A stretch of 64,000 nt of DNA from Thermodesulfovibrio thiophilus DSM 17215 (GCF_000423865.1 NZ_AUIU01000011.1:186001-250000), one strand, 5' to 3'. Shown: positions 34,392 to 43,091, numbered from the stretch's first letter. The notes: generated by a model from the letters alone, not told the origin. A program made the numbers and translations.

Positions 34392-35219
34392 ATGTCTTTA
34401 ATTGATATCCACTTTCACGGGACAGAAAAAATAGATAGTAGAGAAGTAGATAATCCTGAAGATATTCTCTTAATTGCTCATGAGTATGGTTTAAGTGGTA
34501 TTGATGGATTTTTACTTACTGTCTATCCCTCTGAAATTAGTTATATGAAAAAAACTCTTTTGAATATCAAAAAAGCTATGAGCATTCAAACTGATGGAGC
34601 TAAGATATTAGGTGTGCATCTTGAAGGGCCATTTTTGAATTCTAAAAAAGCAGGTGCGCTGAATTCTCAATATTTTATTAATCCGCAGATTGATGTATTA
34701 CATCACTTGATTGAAGGAGTAGAAGATATTGTTAAAGTAATAACTGTTGCACCTGAAATGCCCGAAGCATTAAAACTTATTGAAAAATGTAGAGAATCTG
34801 GCATAGTTGTAAGCATGGGACATTCAGATGCTACCTATAAAGAAGCTTTTGAAGGATTCAGGGCAGGAGCATCACTTATAACCCATTTATTTAATGCAAT
34901 GCGAGGAATTCATCATAGAGAACCAGGTATAGCAGGCTTTGGACTGATTAATCAGGAGATTTATGTTGAACTAATTGCAGATGGCAGGCATCTGAGTGAT
35001 GAACTTTTAAAATGGGTATTTCAGATTAAAAATTCTGAAAGAATTATTCTGATTTCAGATATGGTTAAGGAAAAGAAAGAGATTAATGTACTTCAAGGTG
35101 GTTCAATGAGCCTGAGTGCTATAATACACAGACTTAAAAAATTAAATATTGATGAAGACAAACTTAAACTTGCAGTAGAGCAAAATCCTCATAGAGTACT
35201 TGGAATCAGGTTTCCTTGA
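34392..35219 (+). CDS. NagA-like amidohydrolase, short form
   Basis: Resembles N-acetylglucosamine-6-phosphate deacetylase but is only 275 residues (NagA is about 380). It begins directly at the metal-binding barrel: DIHFHG (His-x-His), GVHLEGPFLNSKKAGA (ligand Glu), VSMGHSDATYKEA (ligand His), LITHLFNAMRGIHHREPG and ILISDMVKE (catalytic Asp region). The flanking beta-sandwich domain is missing at both ends. The barrel residues are intact, so it may still be active. Substrate unknown. It converges with the dksA-like gene, overlapping by 14 bp. Confidence 0.78.
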   Translation: MSLIDIHFHGTEKIDSREVDNPEDILLIAHEYGLSGIDGFLLTVYPSEISYMKKTLLNIKKAMSIQTDGAKILGVHLEGPFLNSKKAGALNSQYFINPQIDVLHHLIEGVEDIVKVITVAPEMPEALKLIEKCRESGIVVSMGHSDATYKEAFEGFRAGASLITHLFNAMRGIHHREPGIAGFGLINQEIYVELIADGRHLSDELLKWVFQIKNSERIILISDMVKEKKEINVLQGGSMSLSAIIHRLKKLNIDEDKLKLAVEQNPHRVLGIRFP

Positions 35220-35580
35220 GCTTTTCTGTTTCTTCCTGTTCAGTTTTGCAATCAATACACAGATCTGTAACAGGCCTTGCCTCAAGTCTTTCAATTGGGA
35301 TTTCTGCTCCACAGGATGAACATATTCCATAAGTATCATTGTCTATTTTTTCTATTGCCTTATCAATTTTTTTAAGAAGTTTCCTTTCTCGATCTCTAAG
35401 TCTCAGAAGAAAGCTTCTATCAATTTCCTGAGAGGCTATATCTCCAATCTCAGACAAATTATTTTCTGATGGAAGATTTGAAATCATTACACCGGCATCC
35501 ATAAGAATCTGTTGCTTTTGTTGTAAAAGTTTCTTTTTAATCGCTAAAATTCTTTTTTGTCTTGATTCATTTTTCTTCAT
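35206..35580 (-). CDS. DksA/TraR-family zinc-finger protein
   Basis: 124 residues from ATG at 35580. Coiled-coil N-terminal half (QKRILAIKKKLLQQKQQILMD), then DRERKLLKKIDKAIEKIDNDTYGICSSCGAEIPIERLEARPVTDLCIDC (key residues CSSC and CIDC form the C4 zinc finger). DksA-type proteins enter the RNA polymerase secondary channel and alter initiation. The coiled-coil tip acidic pair of DksA is not obvious here, so a TraR/YocK-like role is equally possible. Confidence 0.85.
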   Translation of the reverse strand: MKKNESRQKRILAIKKKLLQQKQQILMDAGVMISNLPSENNLSEIGDIASQEIDRSFLLRLRDRERKLLKKIDKAIEKIDNDTYGICSSCGAEIPIERLEARPVTDLCIDCKTEQEETEKLKET

Positions 35581-35631
35581 AGTGTTAAATTTCAACACTA
35601 TAGAATATCAGAAAATGCATTAAGCAGTCAA
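35581..35631 (-). promoter_or_regulatory. Promoter and palindrome before the dksA-like gene
   Basis: On the minus strand, TTGACT (35631-35626) and TATTCT (35607-35602) are 18 bp apart. Their -35 overlaps the lpxK stop codon region. Immediately before ATG lies the near-palindrome AGTGTTGAAATTTAACACT (35599-35581), whose 6-bp arms flank the predicted start of transcription. No Shine-Dalgarno is present between it and ATG. An operator for autoregulation is possible. Confidence 0.5.
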
Positions 35632-36615
35632 ATTTTTTGCATCATGAGGAGTGTCAAGATTTATGTGTAAATTCATAAGTAGTTCTTCAATATGTTCTAT
35701 TTGCATAGATATATCAAGATAAAATAATTTTTTATTGAAATAACTTTGCTTTAGTTTTATGAAATCTTTTTTTGTTGTTATCAGTAGCTCTGCATACTTT
35801 GATGCTTTTAGAATTTTTTTAATACTACATTTATTATATTGTTTATGGTCAATAAATTGTTGATATCCTGTAATTTTTAAATCAAGACTGGTAAGAAGCT
35901 CTAAAAAACTCTGAAAATTTCCAATTCCTGCAAATGCAAAAACTTTCTGTCCTGAAGGTTTTATTTCTTCTCCATCTCCATGTTTAATGCATTTTACTTT
36001 CAAGTCAGCAAAATATATGTTTTTAATTCCTGAGTCAGTAAGTTTTTTATAGAGTTCTTCATTTTTTCTTTTTGTGATAAAAACTATATCCGCCTCAATA
36101 ACTTCGTCAATAGGAGACCTGAGCGGACCAAAAGGAATGAATCTACCGTTTCCAAAGCCTCTGATTCCATCAACTAAAACTATGTTCAGATCTCTGTATA
36201 ACTTCCAGTGCTGAAATCCGTCATCTATAATAAATATGACTTTATCTGATTGATTAAACCTGAATTCGTTAATGGCGAATAATCCACCATGATATCTATC
36301 AATGCTTTTTATCACTCTGAACCCTTCAAGAGCCATCATTAATGGTTCATCACCAACTTCATTAGCAGTATGCTGTTTTGTAACAATCACAGGTTTTTTA
36401 ATTTTCCCTCTATATCCACGAGTTAAAATTACAGGTTCGTAGCCCTTTTTTTTTAATTCATTTGTCAGGGATATTGTGAAAGGTGTTTTACCTGTTCCTC
36501 CTACTGTTAGATTGCCAACACTTATTACAGGAAAAGGAAGCTTTTTTTGATTTTTTAAAGCTTTTTCTTTTTTTCTCAAATAGCAAAATAAATAAATCTT
36601 TTCAAAAAGATTCAT
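35620..36615 (-). CDS. lpxK: Tetraacyldisaccharide 4'-kinase
   Basis: Phosphorylates the lipid A precursor at the inner membrane, showing the organism makes LPS. VISVGNLTVGGTGKTPFT is the P-loop; ILTRGYRGK, DEPLMMA, IIDDGFQHWKLYRDLNIVLVDG and PFGPLRSPIDE are family motifs. About 331 residues from ATG at 36615; ATG at 36633 adds six residues and lacks a better ribosome site. It overlaps the phosphatase gene upstream. kdtA or other lpx genes are not in view. Confidence 0.92.
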   Translation of the reverse strand: MNLFEKIYLFCYLRKKEKALKNQKKLPFPVISVGNLTVGGTGKTPFTISLTNELKKKGYEPVILTRGYRGKIKKPVIVTKQHTANEVGDEPLMMALEGFRVIKSIDRYHGGLFAINEFRFNQSDKVIFIIDDGFQHWKLYRDLNIVLVDGIRGFGNGRFIPFGPLRSPIDEVIEADIVFITKRKNEELYKKLTDSGIKNIYFADLKVKCIKHGDGEEIKPSGQKVFAFAGIGNFQSFLELLTSLDLKITGYQQFIDHKQYNKCSIKKILKASKYAELLITTKKDFIKLKQSYFNKKLFYLDISMQIEHIEELLMNLHINLDTPHDAKNLTA

Positions 36616-37240
36616 CTGCCCAGAAAACTCCATTTACTAGTTTCACAACAGGAACATCTTCATAAAACTCAACTATATTTACACATGCAAAATCCTGTTC
36701 AATGCGAAATATGTTTTCAAGAGGAATACCAAGAATGTTACATAAAATAACTCTGTTTATACCTCCATGGGCAACTATGAATACCTGATTTTTATCATGA
36801 TTTTTTAAGATTTCTTTTATGGTTTTTTTAGCTCTTTTACTTACATCAATTGTGCTTTCACCTTCAGGAGGTGAAAATATAGCTGGATTCATTCTCCATT
36901 TTTCAAAATCTTCTGGATAAAGAGATAATATTTCATTAATACTCAACCCTTCCCATTTCCCAAAACTCCGTTCTTTGAGATCATCAGTAGATTTAATTCT
37001 TAAAGAAAGCTCTTTGTTCAGTATCTCTGCTGTTGTAATGGCTCTTTTTAAGGGTGAAGAATAAATAATTTCACGTTTAAAGTTGTATTTATCTGAATAT
37101 TTTTTTAAAAAACGGGCAACTTTTTCAACTTGTCTTTCACCTTCTTTACTTAATGGAACATCAATATGTCCTTTATAAACTTTTTTATGTCCTTCTGTTT
37201 CACCGTGTCTGAGAAGATAAATTACTAATGATGGTATCAT
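36602..37240 (-). CDS. Histidine phosphatase, probable alpha-ribazole phosphatase
   Basis: A 212-residue phosphoglycerate-mutase-like enzyme: LLRHGETEGHKKVYKGHIDVPLS carries the catalytic His, SSPLKRAITTAEIL and FIVAHGGINRVILCNILG the second His. Such proteins beside cobalamin genes usually are CobC (alpha-ribazole-5-phosphate phosphatase). The upstream gene here is cobO, ending where this one starts (ATGATACC overlap of one base). A general sugar phosphatase cannot be excluded. Confidence 0.82.
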   Translation of the reverse strand: MIPSLVIYLLRHGETEGHKKVYKGHIDVPLSKEGERQVEKVARFLKKYSDKYNFKREIIYSSPLKRAITTAEILNKELSLRIKSTDDLKERSFGKWEGLSINEILSLYPEDFEKWRMNPAIFSPPEGESTIDVSKRAKKTIKEILKNHDKNQVFIVAHGGINRVILCNILGIPLENIFRIEQDFACVNIVEFYEDVPVVKLVNGVFWADESF

Positions 37241-37752
37241 CAGTACTCAATTCCCTTTCTTGCATGGATACCTCTATCAAAATAATGTTTCACATTTTTC
37301 ATCTCTGTAACCAGATCTGCTTTATCAATAAGCCAGTCAGGAGCATCTCTCCCTGTAATAATCAGTTCTGTATTTTCTGGTGTAAGATTAATAAGTCTTT
37401 CAACTGATTGTTGCGAAATGAGCCCTTTTTTTATTGCCACTGAAAGTTCATCAAAAATAATCATATCATAATGCTTTGTTTTAAGCTTTTCCTCGATGTC
37501 TTTAATAGCCAGTTTCACCAATTGTATCTGAGTTTCATCAGGACTTTCTTGAATAAAACCAGTACTGCATCTGTAAATTTCAACAAGTTCTGGAAATTTT
37601 TTCAATATTTCTAGTTCACCAGTAGAGGCACTTTTTATAAATTGAACAAATAAAACTTTCAATCCACTACCGATTGCTCTTACAGTGAGTCCAATTGCTG
37701 ATGTTGTTTTACCTTTCCCTTCACCAGTATAGACATGAATAAATCCTGGCAT
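37240..37752 (-). CDS. cobO: Cob(I)yrinic acid a,c-diamide adenosyltransferase
   Basis: Adds the 5'-deoxyadenosyl group to reduced corrinoid (BtuR/CobA/CobO family). 170 residues with P-loop VYTGEGKGKTTSAIGL, VLFVQFIKSASTGE, MIIFDELSVAIKKGLI and the C-terminal HYFDRGIHARKGIEY. Only these two cobalamin genes occur here. B12 would be used by acyl-CoA mutases, MetH or radical-SAM methylases elsewhere. It starts one base before marC's stop. Confidence 0.95.
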   Translation of the reverse strand: MPGFIHVYTGEGKGKTTSAIGLTVRAIGSGLKVLFVQFIKSASTGELEILKKFPELVEIYRCSTGFIQESPDETQIQLVKLAIKDIEEKLKTKHYDMIIFDELSVAIKKGLISQQSVERLINLTPENTELIITGRDAPDWLIDKADLVTEMKNVKHYFDRGIHARKGIEY

Positions 37753-38343
37753 TTAACTTACTCCTAAAATTTTTATCAGTCCTCTTTTGATAAGGCTTAT
37801 AGCAATTGCGCTTAAAAGAAGAGCCATGACTTTAGCAAAGGCTTTTATTCCATAAATACCCATTATTTTTATCACAAAGTTAGCTTTGTCGAGTATAATC
37901 CAGGCAATCAAGAGATTCAAAAAAAGTGAAAAAATTACAATAGGATATCCATGTGTCCCTGAAAGAATAATCACAGTTGTAAGCGTTGCAGGACCTGCTA
38001 ATAAAGGAGTGCCAATTGGAACAACTCCAAGAGTATCACTCATTTCTATTTCTCTTTCTTTTACTCTCAAAATATCTGATATTGAAAGAATCAAAAGAAG
38101 AATTCCTCCAGCAATCATAAAGTCTTCAAGATTTATTCCAAGCAGATAAAATATAACATTTCCTAGAAGAAGAAACGAAATCGCAACTAGGAATGCTGTT
38201 ATTACTGACTGCCTGGCAATATGTTTTCTCTCGGTATGTGGTATCCCTTCAATAAAGGAAATATAAAGAGGTAAAATTCCCGGAGCATCAATTGCAACAA
38301 AAAGAGGAATAAATGTAAGTAAAAATGTTTTTAATATATCCAT
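37753..38343 (-). CDS. MarC-family membrane protein
   Basis: 196 residues with six membrane helices: FVAIDAPGILPLYISF, LGNVIFYLLGINLEDFMIAGGI, DTLGVVPIGTPLLAGPATLTTVIIL and the tail AFAKVMALLLSAIAISLI. MarC/YchE proteins are abundant and of uncertain function (the original antibiotic-resistance link was not upheld). ATG at 38343 abuts the stop of the upstream small gene (TGAATGG). Confidence 0.9.
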   Translation of the reverse strand: MDILKTFLLTFIPLFVAIDAPGILPLYISFIEGIPHTERKHIARQSVITAFLVAISFLLLGNVIFYLLGINLEDFMIAGGILLLILSISDILRVKEREIEMSDTLGVVPIGTPLLAGPATLTTVIILSGTHGYPIVIFSLFLNLLIAWIILDKANFVIKIMGIYGIKAFAKVMALLLSAIAISLIKRGLIKILGVS

Positions 38344-38508
38344 TCAACTCTTTTTTTCATCATTTTGTTGTTTTTCTTCATTATTTTTAATTTTTACTGT
38401 GACATCTTTTACAAAATCAGGGCATTTTTGTCCTGCTTTAAGTGAAAACTGTTTCTGACATGTTGATCTCCATGCGCAGATAATGCACATTGGTTGTTGT
38501 CCTGTCAT
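38344..38508 (-). CDS. Small four-cysteine protein (54 aa)
   Basis: A complete 54-codon gene. AGGAGGATAAAA precedes ATG at 38508; the stop TGA is at 38346-38344 and the marC ATG follows at once. The sequence starts TGQQPMCIICAWRSTCQKQ and continues with KCPDFVKDVTVKI before a Lys/Glu-rich tail. The CxxCxxxxxC...CPDF pattern looks like a small metal-binding knuckle. I recall similar short proteins in anaerobic Nitrospirota and deltaproteobacteria, but no function is known. A perfect ribosome site and tight coupling to marC argue it is real. Confidence 0.8.
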   Translation of the reverse strand: MTGQQPMCIICAWRSTCQKQFSLKAGQKCPDFVKDVTVKIKNNEEKQQNDEKKS

Positions 38509-38578
38509 TTTTATCCTCCTGATTGCTTATGAAATTTTTGCTACCTCATATAATTATCCAAATATACTTATTGCTCGT

Positions 38579-39277
38579 TTAATTATAACTTAAAATACTT
38601 TGAATGTGTTTTTTTATAAATTCTTCCAGCTCTCTGAAAAGCTGAGGTGCTATTTTGACTCTTGATAGATATTTCAACTGCCATCCATTTATATCATTAA
38701 GAAGCTTGGCAGCTCCCTGAGATAGAATAAGTTTTGAATGAGATGAAATGCATTTTTTACATAAAATAAAACCATCAGAATAAAAAAATTCTCCATTTAG
38801 TTTATCTTTACATTTTCCGCAATGCTTAAAATCAGGAAGATATCCCAGAATTCTCAAACTCTTTATTTTTAATGAAAGGAGAGCATTTTCTGTTTTTTTC
38901 TCTTTTTCTATGAATTCAAGGCTACTAATAAAAAGAGAAAATAACTCTTCATGTGGTTCTTTTCTGGGTATAATCATTAATAAAAATCGCAATACTTCTC
39001 CTACAGCCATAAAAACATGATAGTTTTCTCTTATGGGATGAAAAGAATGAATTATATCAGACTGAATTATCTTCTGAAGCTTTTCATTGTTTCCAACGAA
39101 GGCTATTTTAGCATAAGTCAACGGTTCAAAAGAACTACCGAATCTACTTTTGATTTTTCTCGGACTCTTTGCAAAAAGATTGAGTAGACCGTAATCTTTA
39201 GTAAAATATGTGACTATTAAGTCTGCTTCACCATAGGGGTTGCTTTTGAGAACAACAGCTTCAGTGGAGTAAATCAT
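38579..39277 (-). CDS. recO: DNA repair protein RecO
   Basis: Recombination mediator that loads RecA with RecR at gaps. 232 residues. YSTEAVVLKSNPYGEADLIV, TKDYGLLNLFAKSPRK (OB fold), helical body, and a zinc finger CGKCKDKLNGEFFY...LCKKC. The C-terminal helix is intact. It lies downstream of the DUF151 gene, 3 bp after its stop. Confidence 0.93.
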   Translation of the reverse strand: MIYSTEAVVLKSNPYGEADLIVTYFTKDYGLLNLFAKSPRKIKSRFGSSFEPLTYAKIAFVGNNEKLQKIIQSDIIHSFHPIRENYHVFMAVGEVLRFLLMIIPRKEPHEELFSLFISSLEFIEKEKKTENALLSLKIKSLRILGYLPDFKHCGKCKDKLNGEFFYSDGFILCKKCISSHSKLILSQGAAKLLNDINGWQLKYLSRVKIAPQLFRELEEFIKKHIQSILSYN

Positions 39278-39280
39278 TAA

Positions 39281-39733
39281 TTACATGATATTGCCAAAGT
39301 CTTCAGGTTTGAGATTTTTAAGCCATTCCTCAAGTTCATCAGCTTTTCTTAGTTCAAAAATTCCTTCTTCAACAAATATTGGTGCCTGAACTCTTAAAGC
39401 AATGGCAACTGCATCAGAAGGCCGTGAATCAATTGTTCTTTCTTTTATTCCATCGTGAGTGTAAATTAAAGCATAGTAAGTATTGTCAATTAAATCAGTA
39501 ATAACAACTTTTGTTATATGTACTTCAAGTTCTTCAAGTATATTTTTTATCAGATCATGAGTTAAAGGTCTTGGAGTAAGCACTTTCCCAAGTGCAAGAG
39601 CTATTGAATCTGCCTCTGGTTTACCAATCCATATAGGAAGTGTTTCATCTCCGTCAACTTGCTGAAGAAGTAAAATATACATTCCACTTCTTGGATCGAA
39701 AAGTAGTCCTTCAACTTTCATCTCAATTAACAT
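39281..39733 (-). CDS. DUF151 bifunctional nuclease family protein
   Basis: 150 residues of the BFN/DUF151 family: LLQQVDGDETLPIWIGKPEADSIALAL, RPLTHDLIKNILEEL, IYTHDGIKERTIDSRPSDAVAIALR and PIFVEEGIFEL. Plant and archaeal homologues have DNase/RNase activity. Here it sits between era and recO, an information-processing context. Catalytic residues are not defined well enough to comment. Confidence 0.9.
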   Translation of the reverse strand: MLIEMKVEGLLFDPRSGMYILLLQQVDGDETLPIWIGKPEADSIALALGKVLTPRPLTHDLIKNILEELEVHITKVVITDLIDNTYYALIYTHDGIKERTIDSRPSDAVAIALRVQAPIFVEEGIFELRKADELEEWLKNLKPEDFGNIM

Positions 39734-39734
39734 T

Positions 39735-40604
39735 TTAGTACCCTAATGCCTTTAATAACATATCTTTTTGTCTCCATTTTTTTCTCACTTTTACCCACAC
39801 TTCAAGAAAGACCTTTGTTCCTAAAAATTTTTCAAGCTCAAGCCTTGCCTCAGTGGCTATTTTTTTGAGACGTTCGCCTTTTTTACCTATTATAATAATT
39901 TTTTGACCTTCTCTTTCAACATAAATATTTGCTGATATTTTAATCAACTTTTTAGTCTCTTCCCATCTTTCAATCTGAACAGCAACCGAGTATGGAATTT
40001 CATCCATGGTGTATTTCATGATTTTTTCCCTGATGAACTCACTGACCATAAAACGTTCCATCTGGTCAGTAAGCATATCTTCAGGATAAAGTTTTTGACC
40101 TTCTGGAAGATATGATATGATGATTTCAAGCAAATTCTGAACTCCGTCAGACTTGAGCGCGGAAATGGGAATAATTTCTTTGAATGGGTACCAATCTTTA
40201 TAGATATCAATTAATGGAAGAAGATTCTGTTTTGCGATTGTGTCAATTTTATTGATTACTAAAATAACAGGTTTATTGAATTTTTTAAGTTTTTCAATAA
40301 TCAACAGTTCAGCTTCTTTCAGAGGTTCAGGTTCTACCATGAAAACAATTATGTCAACAATATCCATTGCTTCGTACGATTGTTTAACCATAAATTGACC
40401 AAGTTTATGTTTTGGTCTGTGAATTCCTGGTGTATCAATAAAAATAATCTGAGCATCAGGAAAATTTTTTATCCCTATTATTTTATTACGTGTTGTTTGC
40501 GGTTTTTCCGTTACAATTGAAACTTTTTCACCAAGAATTGTATTAAGAAGTGTTGATTTTCCCACATTTGGTTTACCAATTATTGCAACATATCCACATT
40601 TCAT
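39735..40604 (-). CDS. era: GTPase Era
   Basis: Essential GTPase of 30S assembly that binds the 3' end of 16S rRNA. G1 GKPNVGKSTLL, G2 TTRNK, G3 DTPGIHRPKH, G4 NKID, G5 SALKSDG are all present. The C-terminal KH domain (IIIGKKGERLKKIATEARLELEKFLGTKVFLEVWVKVRKKWR) includes GxxGxxLK. 289 residues. It overlaps the aminotransferase by 4 bp. YbeY and PhoH, functional partners in 16S processing, are encoded in this window too. Confidence 0.97.
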   Translation of the reverse strand: MKCGYVAIIGKPNVGKSTLLNTILGEKVSIVTEKPQTTRNKIIGIKNFPDAQIIFIDTPGIHRPKHKLGQFMVKQSYEAMDIVDIIVFMVEPEPLKEAELLIIEKLKKFNKPVILVINKIDTIAKQNLLPLIDIYKDWYPFKEIIPISALKSDGVQNLLEIIISYLPEGQKLYPEDMLTDQMERFMVSEFIREKIMKYTMDEIPYSVAVQIERWEETKKLIKISANIYVEREGQKIIIIGKKGERLKKIATEARLELEKFLGTKVFLEVWVKVRKKWRQKDMLLKALGY

Positions 40605-41791
40605 ATAAGTTGTTCCAGAGCTTTACTAATTCTATCAATTCCTTTAGATAAATTCTCCATGCTTGTTGCATAGGATATTCTTATATAACCTTCTGCGCCA
40701 AAAGCAGAACCAGGAACAAGTGCAACAAGGGCTTTTTCAAGCAGGTAAATGCTTAAATCCATTGAAGAATTTATAATGTTTTTATCTATCTTTTTGCCGA
40801 AAATATTACTTATATTTGGAAAGACATAAAAAGCACCTTTTGGCATCTTACATGATACTCCAGGAATCCTGTTTAGTTCTTGTACAAGAAAATTTCTTCT
40901 TTTTTCAAACTCTTTTCGCATTTCAGAAACACAATTCTGATTACCACGTAAAGCTGCTACTGCTGCTTTCTGGGCTATAGATGTTGGATTTGATGTGGAC
41001 TGGCTCTGTATTGTTGTCATTGTTTTTATGATTTCAGTATGTCCTGCTGCATAACCAATTCTCCAGCCTGTCATTGCATAGGCTTTACTTAATCCATTTA
41101 CAACAATGGTTTTTTCTTTTATTTCTTCACTCAGAGAAGCAATACTTATATGTTTTTCATTATCATAAATAAGTTTTTCATATATTTCATCAGAAATAAT
41201 ATAAAGATTGTGTTTGAGTGCTATCTCTGCAATTTCTTTAAGAGCATTTTCAGTATATATAAATCCTGTTGGATTGGATGGGGAGTTTAAAATAAGTGCC
41301 TTTGAACGTGATGTAATCTTTTCTTTTAAAACCTCTGGACGGAGCATGAACTCATCTTCTTCATAAGTATTTACAATAATCGGTATGGCGTCGTTGAGCA
41401 ATACCTGATCTGGATATGAAACCCAGTATGGAGAAGGTATAATAACCTCATCACCTGGGCCGAATAAAGCTTGAGCAATATTATATAGAGAATGCTTTGC
41501 CCCGCATGATACAACAATGTTTTCTTTGTTGTATGTTAACTTGTTGTCTTTTTCGAGTTTTTCAATGATTGCTTCTTTTAGTTCATCAATTCCTCCAACT
41601 GGTGTATATTTTGTAAATCCATCCTTGATTGCTTTTATCGCAGCCTCTTTAATATGTTCAGGAGTGTCAAAATCTGGCTCTCCAACTCCAAAGTTCACAA
41701 CATCCATACCTTTTGCTTTGAGTTGTTTTGCTTTTGAGTCCACAGCAAGTGTTGGTGATGGCTTAACTTTTGTTGCTCTTTCAGCTATCAT
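40601..41791 (-). CDS. Class I aminotransferase, aspartate type
   Basis: PLP-dependent enzyme, 396 residues, of the aspartate/prephenate aminotransferase (family I gamma) type: VVNFGVGEPDFDTPEHI, PSPYWVSYPDQV, LNSPSNPTGFIYT, ISDEIYEKLIYD, the Schiff-base lysine in GLSKAYAMTGWRIGYAAG and the substrate carboxylate Arg in YIRISYATS. Thermophilic versions often also act on prephenate. It overlaps alr and era at each end by 4 bp. Confidence 0.93.
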   Translation of the reverse strand: MIAERATKVKPSPTLAVDSKAKQLKAKGMDVVNFGVGEPDFDTPEHIKEAAIKAIKDGFTKYTPVGGIDELKEAIIEKLEKDNKLTYNKENIVVSCGAKHSLYNIAQALFGPGDEVIIPSPYWVSYPDQVLLNDAIPIIVNTYEEDEFMLRPEVLKEKITSRSKALILNSPSNPTGFIYTENALKEIAEIALKHNLYIISDEIYEKLIYDNEKHISIASLSEEIKEKTIVVNGLSKAYAMTGWRIGYAAGHTEIIKTMTTIQSQSTSNPTSIAQKAAVAALRGNQNCVSEMRKEFEKRRNFLVQELNRIPGVSCKMPKGAFYVFPNISNIFGKKIDKNIINSSMDLSIYLLEKALVALVPGSAFGAEGYIRISYATSMENLSKGIDRISKALEQLI

Positions 41792-42900
41792 TGTTTGTTC
41801 TCCTTTATGTCGTTAATGTATTTTCTTCTTGCTCTACTTCCAAATGAAGTGAGTATCTCATAAGGTATTGTTTCCGCCCATGTTGCTATATCCCATGCTG
41901 TAATTTTTTCTTTACCTGAACTTCCAAGCAGAATAACTTCATCATCAATCTTTGCATCAGGAATATCTGTAAGGTCTAACATGGTCAGATCCATACAGAT
42001 TGTTCCAACCACAGGGACTTTTTTACCTCTAACAATTATCCATGCTTTATTACTTAATTTTCTGAAATATCCATCAGCATATCCAACAGGAATAACTCCT
42101 ATCAGACTATCTTTTTTTGTTATAAATGTTCTCCCATAGCTGATAGGTGTTCCTTTTTGTATCTTTCTTATATCAATAAGCTTTGTCTTAACAGTCATGC
42201 AGGGTTTTAAGTGATTCTCACTTTCTTGACAGCTATATCCATAAAGCATGAGTCCAGGTCTAACAGCTTCAAATAAAGCCTGCGGATAGAAAAGTCCTGC
42301 CGAACTTGCTATATGGAACACGCAGTTAAATCCCTCCTTATTTAGGCAGTTTTTAATCTCGATAAATCTTTTTATTTGCTCATTTGTCCATTCAGAATCT
42401 TCAGCCTGAGAAAGATGGCTCATAACTCCCTCGATTTTTAAGTTTGGTAGACCTGCAATTTTTTTTATTGTCTCACATGAATTTTCATATATCCCGAGTC
42501 TTCCCATACCCGTTTCAACTTTTATATGAACTGGAAGGGTTTTTCCTCTTTTGCTGGCTTCATTGGACAGGGCTTCAGCCTGTTTAAAATCAAACACAAC
42601 AGGAGTAAGATTATATCGAAACAATCCTTCAACTTCTCTATCAAAAAGAACAAGAATTCTGGATTTTACACCTGCTTCCCTTAATATGGCAGCTTCTTCA
42701 AAAAATGCAACACCAAGATATTCAACATTATTTATTTCAAGAACACGAGCAACCTCTACTGCTCCATGTCCGTATGCGTCTGCTTTTATAATTGCAATTA
42801 TCTTGTGATTTAAACTATTAAAGTTCAGGAGAGCTTTAATAGTTAAAAAATTATGAATTAGCGCATTTAAGTTAATTTCTGCCTGTAAAAATCTGCTCAC
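41788..42900 (-). CDS. alr: Alanine racemase
   Basis: Makes D-alanine for peptidoglycan. 370 residues. The N-terminal PLP lysine motif IIKADAYGHGAVEVA is present; MGRLGIY and the MSHLSQAEDSE blocks lead to the C-terminal beta domain with the catalytic Tyr region VIPVGYADGYFRKLSN and VPVVGTICMDLTMLDL. D-Tyr-tRNA deacylase (dtd) elsewhere in the window would clear D-amino acid mischarging. One operon with the aminotransferase and era. Confidence 0.96.
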   Translation of the reverse strand: MSRFLQAEINLNALIHNFLTIKALLNFNSLNHKIIAIIKADAYGHGAVEVARVLEINNVEYLGVAFFEEAAILREAGVKSRILVLFDREVEGLFRYNLTPVVFDFKQAEALSNEASKRGKTLPVHIKVETGMGRLGIYENSCETIKKIAGLPNLKIEGVMSHLSQAEDSEWTNEQIKRFIEIKNCLNKEGFNCVFHIASSAGLFYPQALFEAVRPGLMLYGYSCQESENHLKPCMTVKTKLIDIRKIQKGTPISYGRTFITKKDSLIGVIPVGYADGYFRKLSNKAWIIVRGKKVPVVGTICMDLTMLDLTDIPDAKIDDEVILLGSSGKEKITAWDIATWAETIPYEILTSFGSRARRKYINDIKENKQ

Positions 42901-42902
42901 AT

Positions 42903-43091
42903 CTACTTCTTTTCTTCAGTGTTATCCTTTTTTGGTGTTACATCAATTTCATCTTTTTCACTTGTTGCTTTTTTGAAATTTTTTATAGCTTCTCCAATGC
43001 CTTTCCCAATCTGGGGAAGTCTTGTTGCTCCAAAAAGGATAACGACTATTATAAGAATAATCATTAATTCCTGTGTTCCTAATCCAAACAT
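42903..43091 (-). CDS. tatA: Twin-arginine translocase TatA/E subunit
   Basis: 62 residues: membrane helix [20 protein letters not shown], the FGxxxLPxxG-type hinge, then an amphipathic helix ([13 protein letters not shown]) and acidic/basic tail. TatA oligomers form the pore for folded proteins. tatC is not in view. A Shine-Dalgarno GGAGGA precedes the ATG. It overlaps mobA's 3' end by 13 bp; together with MobA, whose molybdo-enzymes travel through Tat, the pairing makes functional sense. Confidence 0.94.
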   Translation of the reverse strand: MFGLGTQELMIILIIVVILFGATRLPQIGKGIGEAIKNFKKATSEKDEIDVTPKKDNTEEKK

